A stretch of 6,016 nt of DNA, taken from an uncultured Alphaproteobacteria bacterium. GTDB lineage: Bacteria; Pseudomonadota; Alphaproteobacteria; Reyranellales; Reyranellaceae. Positions 1 to 5,621 of this stretch are shown here, piece after piece. The first letter of the stretch is position 1. Each line of letters starts with the position of its first letter. Below the pieces are notes generated by a model. It was not told the DNA's origin, did no database searches, and was given only the letters and a program-made list of their open reading frames with translations. The stretch covers positions 1 to 6,016 of the forward strand of contig CAIYWM010000569.1 of NCBI GenBank assembly GCA_903929895.1, written 5' to 3'. Position numbers and translations under genes: made by a program.

Positions 1-50
1 ACGATGCCGGCGCTGCGTTCGGCCTCCGAGAGCGAGATGTCGTCGCTCAT
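1..50 (-). CDS. 5' end of an unidentified gene, third in the Mo-hydroxylase operon (partial)
   Basis: A minus-strand reading frame begins with ATG at 50-48 and stays open to the window edge, giving MSDDISLSEAERSAGI and then leaving the window. Its ATG overlaps the TGA stop of the Mo-hydroxylase gene as ATGA, the usual sign of translational coupling. A purine-rich ribosome-binding site (AAAGGAAG) lies about 6-13 bases upstream, inside the end of the preceding gene. Sixteen residues are too few to assign a family, and I do not recognise it. The tight overlap makes it likely to be co-expressed with the hydroxylase and functionally linked to it, but that is inference from position only. Confidence 0.7.
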   Translation of the reverse strand, partial: MSDDISLSEAERSAGI

Positions 51-2755
51 GCTCGCTTCCTTTCCAGGGCGACGATGGCCTCGCGCAGGCGATGCGGCAG
101 CAGCGGGACGCGCTGGACGCGCACGCCGGTCGCGTGATGGACCGCGCCCAGGATGGCCGGCGCCGTCGGCACCAGCGCGGGCTCGCCAATACCCTTGGCG
201 CCCGAGGGACCGAGCGGCTCGCGATCCTCGATCAGGAGGCACTCGATCTCCGGCACGTCGCCCACGGTCGGGATGAGATAGTCGTGCAGGTTCTCGGTGC
301 GTCCGGGCAGGTATTCCTCCATCAGCGCGAGACCCAGCCCCTGCGCCACGCCGCCCTGGATCTGACCCTCCACGAGGGTCGGGTTGATCGCCCGGCCGAC
401 ATCGTGCGCGGCCACGATGCGCAAGACCTTCACCGTGCCCAGTTCGACATCGACCTCGACCTCGGCCAGTTGCGCGGCGAAAGCATAGGTCGCATAGGGC
501 ACGCCCTGCCCGTCGGCATCGAGCGGCGTGGTCGGCGGGTCGAACACCCCCTCGCCCATCAGCGGCCCTGATGTGGCGAGATCGATCGTCCGGACCTCGC
601 CGCCATCGCGCACGGAAAGTGTTGCACCTTCGAGCGACAGGATCGCGTCGGGACCGGCATTGGCCAGCCGCAGGATCTGCTGGCGCAGATCCTGTCCCGC
701 CTTCTCCGCCGCCTTGCCCGACACGAAAGTCTGGCGCGAGGCTGAGGTCTTGCCGGCATCGGCGGTGAGATCGGTGTCGCCCGTCACCAGCGTGAACTGA
801 TCGGCCGGCAGCCCCACCGCATCGGCGGCGATCTGTACCATGATGGTGTTGCTGCCCTGTCCGATGTCGAGCGCGCCGCTGTAGAGCGTCAGCGTCCCGG
901 CCGGCGATAGACCCACGCGCATGCGTGAGGGATTGGACATCGAAGTATTGCCGATCCCGTACCACATGCAGCCGATGCCGATGCCGCGGCGGCGCACACC
1001 GCCCGTCGCGTTGAACGCCGCAATTTCCTCGTGCGCCTTTCGCCAATGCGGTCGCAGCGCGTCGAGGCACTGCGCGAGCCCGGCGGAATGGGCGAGCGGC
1101 TGGCCAGTCGCCGTCGTGTCTCCGGCGCGCAAGGCATTGCGATGTCGGAACTCCAGCCGATCGATGCCCAGCCTGTCTGCGAGTTCATCCATCATCGCCT
1201 CGTGGGCGATGGCGGCCTGCGGCACGCCGAAGCCCCGGAAGGCACCGGCCGGCGGTCCGTTGGTGAAATAGGCCTCGCCCCAGGTCCGCACGTTGGGAAT
1301 GGCGTAAGGGCCCATTGCATGCACCGGCACCCGGTTGGCGACGGTCGGGCCCCAGGATGCGTAGGCGCCGGTGTCAAAGAGGGCAGTCACGTCGCAGGCA
1401 AGCAGCTTGCCGTTGGCATCGCAGCCGAACCGCGCGCTCACGCGTGCCGGATGACGCTTGGTGCTGGCCGCCATGCTTTCGGGTCGCGTGTAGGCCAGCG
1501 CCACGGGGCGCCCCAGCGTCCAGGCCGCGATGGCGATCAGCGGCTGCACCGACAGGTCGAGCTTGCCACCGAAGCCGCCGCCGCAGGCGGTCGGCACGAT
1601 GCGCACGGCCTCCGGCTTCAGTCGCATCAGGTTGGCGATCTCGTCGCGGTCCATATAGGGCGTCTGGGTGGTGGCGTGGATCTCGATCCGGTCGCCGACC
1701 CGGCGCGCCCAGCCGGCCTCGGGTTCGATGTAGGCATGCTCGACGAACGCCGTCTCGAACGTGCCTTCGGCCACGGCGGCGCAATCCTCGAACGCGGCCA
1801 TCGCATCGCCACGCTTCACCCCGCCCTTCAGCAGCAGGTTGCCCGGTCTGTCGGCCTGCACCAGCGCCGCATCCTCCGCCATCGCGGCATCGACGCCGAA
1901 CAGGGGCGGCGCGGGCATCCAGGTGATCGGCACCTCATCGTCACGGATCGCCAGCACCTCGGCGTGTTCGCCGACCAGTGCCACGACGGCCTCGCCGCGA
2001 TAGCGGACCTGTCCGTCCGCGAGGACCGGCTGATCCTTGATATCGGGATAGATGCCGTAGCCGTTGAACGGCACGTCCGCCGCCGTCAGCACCGCCGCGA
2101 GACGCCGGCGCAGCGGTTCGAGATCGCCCAGTTCGAAGCGTGCCCGTGCGTGCGGCGAGCGGATGACGCGGATCCAGAGTGCGTCCTTGGGAATGGCATC
2201 GGCACCGAACAGGTCGCGGCCCGTGACCTTGGCCGGACCGTCGACCCGCACGATTCGCGACCCGACGGCTCCACCGGCCGCCGGTGCGGTCGCGGGCGCC
2301 GGCGCGACGACATCCATCACCGCATCGACGATCTTGCCGTAGCCGGTACAGCGGCAGAGCACGCCCCCCAGGAAATCCTCGACCTCGGCCCGGCTCGGCT
2401 TGGTTTTCCGGCGCACGAGTTCCTGCGCGGCCATCAGCATGCCGGGCGTGCAGATGCCGCACTGGGCGGCGCCATGATCGAGAAACGATTGCTGGAGCGC
2501 GGCCATCGTGTCCGGGCCGGCTTCAAGACCTTCGACCGTCTCGACGCTCCTTCCCTCGATCTGGCCCATGGCGACGAGACAGGAGCAGACCTGGCGGCCA
2601 TCGAGCAGAACCGTGCAGGCGCCGCAATCGCCCGCATCGCAGCCAATCTTGGTCCCGGTAACGCCGAGGTCATCGCGCAGGGCCGACGCCAGTCGCGTGA
2701 CCGGCGCGCCGTCCCAGCTTGCTGCGCGTCCGTTGAGTGTGAATTCGAGCTTCAT
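47..2755 (-). CDS. Xanthine dehydrogenase-family molybdenum hydroxylase, fused [2Fe-2S] and molybdopterin subunits
   Basis: This is a 902-residue catalytic component of a xanthine dehydrogenase/aldehyde oxidoreductase-type enzyme, which hydroxylates a substrate carbon with water-derived oxygen and passes electrons through two [2Fe-2S] clusters to FAD. Residues 1-150 are a complete iron-sulfur subunit. The plant-type ferredoxin cluster uses C39, C44, C47 and C59; the second uses C99 and C102 (CGICTPG) and C134 and C136 (CRCTGY). An Ala/Pro-rich linker (about 151-162, APAPATAPAAGG) joins it to the molybdopterin domain, which has GGGFGGK (392-398), AFRGFG (505-510), GQGS (632-635) and KGIGEPA (854-860). 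E858 matches the catalytic glutamate. The fused order and length resemble Desulfovibrio aldehyde oxidoreductase, but here a separate FAD gene lies directly upstream. The ATG at 2755 overlaps that gene's TGA, with AAGG upstream. The family is certain; the substrate (purine, aldehyde, N-heterocycle or other) cannot be told. It should be cytoplasmic, since no signal peptide is seen. Confidence 0.95.
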   Translation of the reverse strand: MKLEFTLNGRAASWDGAPVTRLASALRDDLGVTGTKIGCDAGDCGACTVLLDGRQVCSCLVAMGQIEGRSVETVEGLEAGPDTMAALQQSFLDHGAAQCGICTPGMLMAAQELVRRKTKPSRAEVEDFLGGVLCRCTGYGKIVDAVMDVVAPAPATAPAAGGAVGSRIVRVDGPAKVTGRDLFGADAIPKDALWIRVIRSPHARARFELGDLEPLRRRLAAVLTAADVPFNGYGIYPDIKDQPVLADGQVRYRGEAVVALVGEHAEVLAIRDDEVPITWMPAPPLFGVDAAMAEDAALVQADRPGNLLLKGGVKRGDAMAAFEDCAAVAEGTFETAFVEHAYIEPEAGWARRVGDRIEIHATTQTPYMDRDEIANLMRLKPEAVRIVPTACGGGFGGKLDLSVQPLIAIAAWTLGRPVALAYTRPESMAASTKRHPARVSARFGCDANGKLLACDVTALFDTGAYASWGPTVANRVPVHAMGPYAIPNVRTWGEAYFTNGPPAGAFRGFGVPQAAIAHEAMMDELADRLGIDRLEFRHRNALRAGDTTATGQPLAHSAGLAQCLDALRPHWRKAHEEIAAFNATGGVRRRGIGIGCMWYGIGNTSMSNPSRMRVGLSPAGTLTLYSGALDIGQGSNTIMVQIAADAVGLPADQFTLVTGDTDLTADAGKTSASRQTFVSGKAAEKAGQDLRQQILRLANAGPDAILSLEGATLSVRDGGEVRTIDLATSGPLMGEGVFDPPTTPLDADGQGVPYATYAFAAQLAEVEVDVELGTVKVLRIVAAHDVGRAINPTLVEGQIQGGVAQGLGLALMEEYLPGRTENLHDYLIPTVGDVPEIECLLIEDREPLGPSGAKGIGEPALVPTAPAILGAVHHATGVRVQRVPLLPHRLREAIVALERKRA

Positions 2756-3582
2756 GCGGCGACCTTCGACAACAGCCGGCGCAGCAGGACCATGGCCACC
2801 TCGCGGCGATAGCCTGCACTGCCGCGCACATCGTCGATCGGCGACAGCGGCGCCAGATGGGATGGAGCGACCCGTTGGCCGAGACGCGCATCGACCGCCG
2901 CGCCAACCAGCGCCTGCTCCAGGGCCGGCAAGCGTTGCGCAACGGGAGAGCAGGCCCCCACGGCAACGCGCGCCGCCTTGACCTTTCCGTCCTCGACTTC
3001 GACCAAGGTCGAAGCCATGGCGATCGAGATCACGAGGTAGCGCCGCGCCCCGAGCTTCAGGAAGGCGCTCCTCGCCTCGGCTTGCGGGCGCGGTACATGG
3101 AGCGCCACGACCAGCTCGCCGGGCTGCCGCGCCGTCATACGGACACCGGTGATGAAGGAGGCGAGCGGGAGCCGACGCGCGCCTTCGCGGCTCGCGAGCT
3201 CGACCTCCGCGTCGAGTGCCAGCAGGGCCGGCACGCCATCGGCCGCGGGCGAGGCGTTGCAGATGTTCCCCGCGATCGTTCCGCTATTCTGGATCTGACG
3301 GCCGCCGACCTCGCGCGCCGCCTGCTTCAGCCCATCGAACAGCGGCGGCAGGTCCACTTCAACCAGTTCGCTCCACGTCGTGGTGGCGCCCAGCCGCCAG
3401 CCGGCGGGTGTCTCGGAAATACCGCGCAGAGCGGCGATTCCCGCGATGTCGAGCACGTCTTCGGTGACGGCACGGCCGACCCGCGCCGGATAGAAGTCGG
3501 TGCCACCGGCCAGCACCGTGAAAGGCCGGGTCAGTGCCTGGAGCGCCTCTTCAAGGCCACGGGGTCGGAGATAGTCGCCCAT
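2752..3582 (-). CDS. FAD-binding subunit of the molybdenum hydroxylase (CoxM/XdhB family)
   Basis: This 276-residue protein is the flavin subunit that takes electrons from the [2Fe-2S] clusters of the neighbouring fused subunit and hands them to an external acceptor. The PCMH-type FAD motifs are clear: LAGGTD at 24-29, and the stretch with NSGTIAGN at 99-106 followed by NASPAAD. KLGARRYLVIS (176-186) and the C-terminal DVRGSAGYRRE (251-261) are also typical of CoxM-like subunits. The length is usual for CoxM/XdhB proteins. It lacks the cysteine-bearing insert that holds an extra [4Fe-4S] cluster in 4-hydroxybenzoyl-CoA reductase, which argues against that enzyme. The start at 3582 fits because the family begins with a short strand followed by P-x-x-LEEAL, as here (MGDYLRPRGLEEAL). 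No Shine-Dalgarno sequence precedes it, and a palindrome abuts the ATG. Its TGA overlaps the next ATG (ATGA). Confidence 0.94.
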   Translation of the reverse strand: MGDYLRPRGLEEALQALTRPFTVLAGGTDFYPARVGRAVTEDVLDIAGIAALRGISETPAGWRLGATTTWSELVEVDLPPLFDGLKQAAREVGGRQIQNSGTIAGNICNASPAADGVPALLALDAEVELASREGARRLPLASFITGVRMTARQPGELVVALHVPRPQAEARSAFLKLGARRYLVISIAMASTLVEVEDGKVKAARVAVGACSPVAQRLPALEQALVGAAVDARLGQRVAPSHLAPLSPIDDVRGSAGYRREVAMVLLRRLLSKVAA

Positions 3583-3602
3583 ATCGTTCGTGTACGTACG
3601 AT
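3583..3602. promoter_or_regulatory. Putative MarR-type operator (20-bp imperfect palindrome)
   Basis: ATCGTTCGTGTACGTACGAT is a 20-bp inverted repeat in which 8 of 10 positions per half pair, with mismatches at half-site positions 6 and 10. It ends at the base next to the FAD-subunit start codon and overlaps the proposed -10 element. Size, symmetry and position suit a dimeric winged-helix repressor, and a MarR gene lies directly upstream. That this MarR protein binds here is inference. Confidence 0.5.
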
Positions 3603-3625
3603 GACACAGGCCACGTGCGAGTCAA
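3598..3625 (-). promoter_or_regulatory. Putative sigma-70-type promoter for the Mo-hydroxylase operon
   Basis: On the minus strand the MarR/FAD gap has TTGACT (3625-3620, five of six consensus bases) as a -35 element. After a 16-bp spacer comes CATCGT (3603-3598) as a weak -10, keeping only the A at position 2 and the T at positions 3 and 6. A transcript would start near 3591, leaving a leader of under ten bases, in line with the missing Shine-Dalgarno sequence. The palindrome at 3583-3602 covers the -10 and the start site, so bound repressor would block it. The -10 is poor, so confidence is modest. Confidence 0.35.
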
Positions 3626-3640
3626 ACGAATGAGTCGGAT

Positions 3641-4114
3641 TCAGATGATCCGCGACAGAAGATCGAGGAGCTGCTTCTGCTCCTGGGCATTGAGCGGCTT
3701 CAGGGTCTCGCGCGAAACCGCCGGACCGTTCACCAGCAGCCGGTTGACCAGCCGCTGCCCCTCGGTCGTCAGGCTGAGCAGTGTGCGGCGCGCATCGCCC
3801 GGGTCGGGCCGTGAATCGACGAGGCCGCGTTCCTTCAACCGGCGCACCACGCCCTGCATCGTGGCCTTGTCCATGCCGACGAGACGGCCCAGCAGGTTCT
3901 GCGACAGCTCGGTATACTCGTCGAGCTTCGCCAGGCTCGAATACTGGGTCGGCGTGATATTGGGATCGCCGATACCGGTCTGGAAGATGGCACTCGCGCG
4001 CTGATGGGCGCGTCGCAGCAGGTAGCCGATCTGATCTTCGATGCGATAGGGCCTGGATGCCGCAGTCGACGCAGTCTTCGACTCAAGCTGCTTCTTTGCA
4101 ACGTTGCTTCGCAT
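3641..4114 (-). CDS. MarR-family winged helix-turn-helix transcriptional regulator
   Basis: This is a 157-residue dimeric DNA-binding regulator, probably the local ligand-responsive repressor of the hydroxylase operon. A basic, poorly conserved N-terminal tail (1-22) is followed by the helical dimerisation part (YRIEDQIGYLLRRAHQR, 23-39). The winged helix-turn-helix spans about 55-120, with LSQNLLGRLVGMDKATMQGV as the HTH (70-89) and RRLKERGLVDSRPDPGDARR leading into the wing. The wing tip DPGDARR (104-110) is the MarR hallmark. YRIEDQIGYLLRRAHQR resembles regulators near aromatic and pyridine-ring catabolic genes, a weak recollection. I chose the ATG at 4114, preceded by a G-rich ribosome-binding stretch. 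The frame is open to a GTG at 4180, but the added 22 residues (MLCDRCATRLAGVAKGQQAG...) look unlike the family. The next gene begins 58 bp downstream on the same strand, so read-through is possible. Confidence 0.92.
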   Translation of the reverse strand: MRSNVAKKQLESKTASTAASRPYRIEDQIGYLLRRAHQRASAIFQTGIGDPNITPTQYSSLAKLDEYTELSQNLLGRLVGMDKATMQGVVRRLKERGLVDSRPDPGDARRTLLSLTTEGQRLVNRLLVNGPAVSRETLKPLNAQEQKQLLDLLSRII

Positions 4115-4246
4115 CGCCCCCCCGGCTTGCTGCCCCTTCGCTACACCGGCCAAGCGCGTCGCACAACGGTCACATAACACTCTTTGTCGAAGGTGAATGC
4201 GCGAGCCCTTGAGTCAGCGGCGCGGAATCGGAAGGCGCGCATTGCT

Positions 4247-4266
4247 CGACCTGTTGCAACCTGTCG
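4247..4266. promoter_or_regulatory. Putative operator: 20-bp palindrome with GTTGCAAC core
   Basis: CGACCTGTTGCAACCTGTCG is an inverted repeat matching at 8 of 10 positions per half, with a perfect 8-bp core GTTGCAAC and perfect outer CGAC/GTCG. It lies mid-way in the divergent region, 133 bp upstream of the regulator's ATG and 156 bp upstream of the CoA-transferase ATG. It could be an operator for the MarR protein or another dimeric regulator. It does not share half-site sequence with the palindrome at 3583-3602, so one protein binding both is not supported by sequence alone. Confidence 0.4.
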
Positions 4267-4385
4267 GCTCGATTATTGGGGAGCTCTTCCCGGCTGCCCG
4301 GCATTATCCTCGCGCCTTCAAGGATTTCCGCCGGAGTTCTGCGACGCAATGGCAAGGACGATGACGCGTGGGCAAGGCGATGGCA

Positions 4386-4410
4386 GTGTGATCCGACACA
4401 GCCATCACAC
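4386..4410. repeat. Short inverted repeat next to the CoA-transferase ribosome-binding site
   Basis: GTGTGAT (4386-4392) and ATCACAC (4404-4410) are perfect 7-bp inverted arms separated by 11 bases, ending immediately before the AGGA ribosome-binding site. In RNA they could form a small hairpin near the start codon; in DNA they could be a regulator site. The spacing does not fit a CRP/FNR site. An alternative pairing, GATGGC (4379-4384) with GCCATC (4401-4406), competes with it. Chance is possible. Confidence 0.3.
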
Positions 4411-4414
4411 AGGA
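4411..4414 (+). promoter_or_regulatory. Ribosome-binding site of the CoA-transferase gene
   Basis: AGGA lies 7 bases upstream of the ATG at 4422. An in-frame TGA at 4389-4391 closes the frame upstream and no other ATG lies between, so the 4422 start is well fixed. Confidence 0.6.
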
Positions 4415-4421
4415 CAAGACC

Positions 4422-5621
4422 ATGCCCGGCGCGCTCGAAGGCATCAGGATCGTCGACCTCACCAACATCATCCTCGGCCCCTATGGCACGATGCTGCTGG
4501 CCGACCAGGGCGCCGACGTCATCAAGGTCGAAGCACCGGAAGGCGATGCGGTGCGTCACATCGGCAAGCCCGGCAAGACCCCGGGCATGGGACCGACCTA
4601 CCTGTATGTGAAACGCAACAAGCGCTAGCTCTGCCTAGACCTCAAGAACAAGGACGCGCGTGCCGCCCTGCTCAAGGTCGTGGCGACCGCCGATGCCTTC
4701 GTCCATGCCTTGCGCCCCCAGGCCATCGAGGCACTGGGTCTGGGCTACGAGGAGATCCGCAAGGTGAAGCCCGACATCGTCTATGTCGGCGCCTATGGCT
4801 ATTCGGCAGAGGGTCCTTACGGAAAACTGCCGGCGTACGACGATGCCATCCAGGCCCGCTTCGGTATCGCCGACCTGATGGGCCGCGCCGCCGGCGACGA
4901 TGTCCCGCGCTATCCTCCGACCATCATTGCCGACAAGACGGTGGGGCTCACCTTCGCCTTTTCGACCCTTTCGGCCCTGATGCATCGACAGCGGACCGGC
5001 GAGGGTCAGTTCGTCGAGGTGCCGATGTTCGAGACCATGTCGGCCTGGCTGATGGTCGAGCATCTGTGGGAGCGGACCTTCAGCGACGAGGGCGAGGTCG
5101 GCTACACCCGCCTGCTCGCCCGCACCCGCAAGCCCTATCGTACCCTGGACGGCTGGATGGCGATCCTTCCCTACAACGACAAGCACTGGCGCAACTTCTT
5201 CGAGCTGATCGGCCGGTCGGAGGTGCTGCAGGACCCGCGCTATTCGACCATGAACGCCCGCTCGATGCACATCGGCGACATGTACGCCATGGTCGAGGCG
5301 CTCGCGCCCTCGAAGACCACGGCCGAATGGGTCAGGCTGCTCGACCAGGCGCAAATCCCGAACGCCCCGGTGTCGAAGCCCGCCGACCTTTTCGAGGATC
5401 CGCACCTCGTCTGGCGCAAGCTCTTCAAGAAGTATCCGCACCCGTCGGAGGGCGAGATCATGATGGTCGAGCCGCCGATGACCATGAGCCGGACACCGCC
5501 CGCCATCCGCACCATGGCGCCCCTGCAAGGACAGGACTCGCGCGCCGTGCTGGCCGAGGCCGGCGTCAGCGCCATCGACATCGAAGCCCTGAAGACGTCG
5601 GGCGCGCTTATCGAGCCGTAG
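4422..5621 (+). pseudogene. Family III (CaiB/Frc-type) CoA-transferase, interrupted by one in-frame amber codon
   Basis: Read through the stop, this is a 399-residue protein, the full length of family III CoA-transferases, which move CoA between carboxylic acids via an active-site acyl anhydride. Family features run from end to end: GIRIVDLTNIILGPYGTMLLA (7-27), ADVIKVEAPEGD (31-42), VGAYGYSAEGPYG (122-134), PAYDDAIQA (137-145) and GQFVEVPMFETM (195-206). Codon 69 (4626-4628) is TAG, between YVKRNKR and LCLDLKNKDARAALL; relatives have serine here (NKRSLxLDLK), and TCG to TAG is one base change. There is no frameshift. The first 68 codons alone cannot fold as the enzyme. A restart at GTG 4680 would lack the N-terminal CoA-binding part and has no ribosome-binding site. 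E204 sits where formyl-CoA transferase has its nucleophilic Asp. The gene may be a recent pseudogene, a base-call error, or rescued by amber suppression. The CoA donor and acceptor are unknown. Confidence 0.85.
4626..4628 (+). other. In-frame TAG codon within the CoA-transferase gene
   Basis: TAG replaces the expected serine codon at position 69. The reading frame is identical on both sides (4422 and 4680 are in the same frame), so no insertion or deletion is needed to explain it. Three codons later is CTA, a rarely used leucine codon in such GC-rich genes; together they put two CTAG tetranucleotides within 14 bases. Confidence 0.9.

Larger units (their letters stand above)
4115..4421. other. 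Divergent intergenic region between the MarR gene and the CoA-transferase gene
   Basis: No gene is supported in this 307-bp stretch. It should hold the promoters of both divergent genes, but I found no convincing -35/-10 pair in either direction. The best minus-strand guess for the MarR gene is TTCACC with TATGTG after 15 bp, which is weak. It does hold a 20-bp palindrome (4247-4266), a 7-bp inverted repeat (4386-4410) and a ribosome-binding site (4411-4414). If the MarR protein starts at the upstream GTG (4180), the region shrinks to 241 bp. Confidence 0.6.

Noticed and set aside
2272..2286. Inverted repeat CACCGGC-C-GCCGGTG within the Mo-hydroxylase gene
   Set aside because: It falls in the Gly/Ala-rich linker region, where GC-rich codons readily give palindromes; no regulatory context.
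1031..2812. A long plus-strand open frame (593 codons) opposite the Mo-hydroxylase gene
   Set aside because: It lies antisense to a gene with unmistakable FeS and Mo-cofactor motifs; its product is rich in Arg, His and Gly with no recognisable domain, as expected for the complement of a high-GC gene.
2752..3582. 4-hydroxybenzoyl-CoA reductase beta subunit
   Set aside because: The FAD protein is only 276 residues and lacks the cysteine cluster insert of that enzyme, although the neighbouring CoA-transferase made the idea attractive.
4387..4409. CRP-like site (TGTGA...TCACA) upstream of the CoA-transferase gene
   Set aside because: The arms are 13 bases apart rather than the 6 needed for CRP/FNR binding, and the site abuts the ribosome-binding site.
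4626..4628. TAG as a pyrrolysine codon
   Set aside because: Family III CoA-transferases do not use pyrrolysine, the expected residue is serine, and nothing in this window suggests a pyrrolysine-coding organism. A point mutation or base-call error is simpler.
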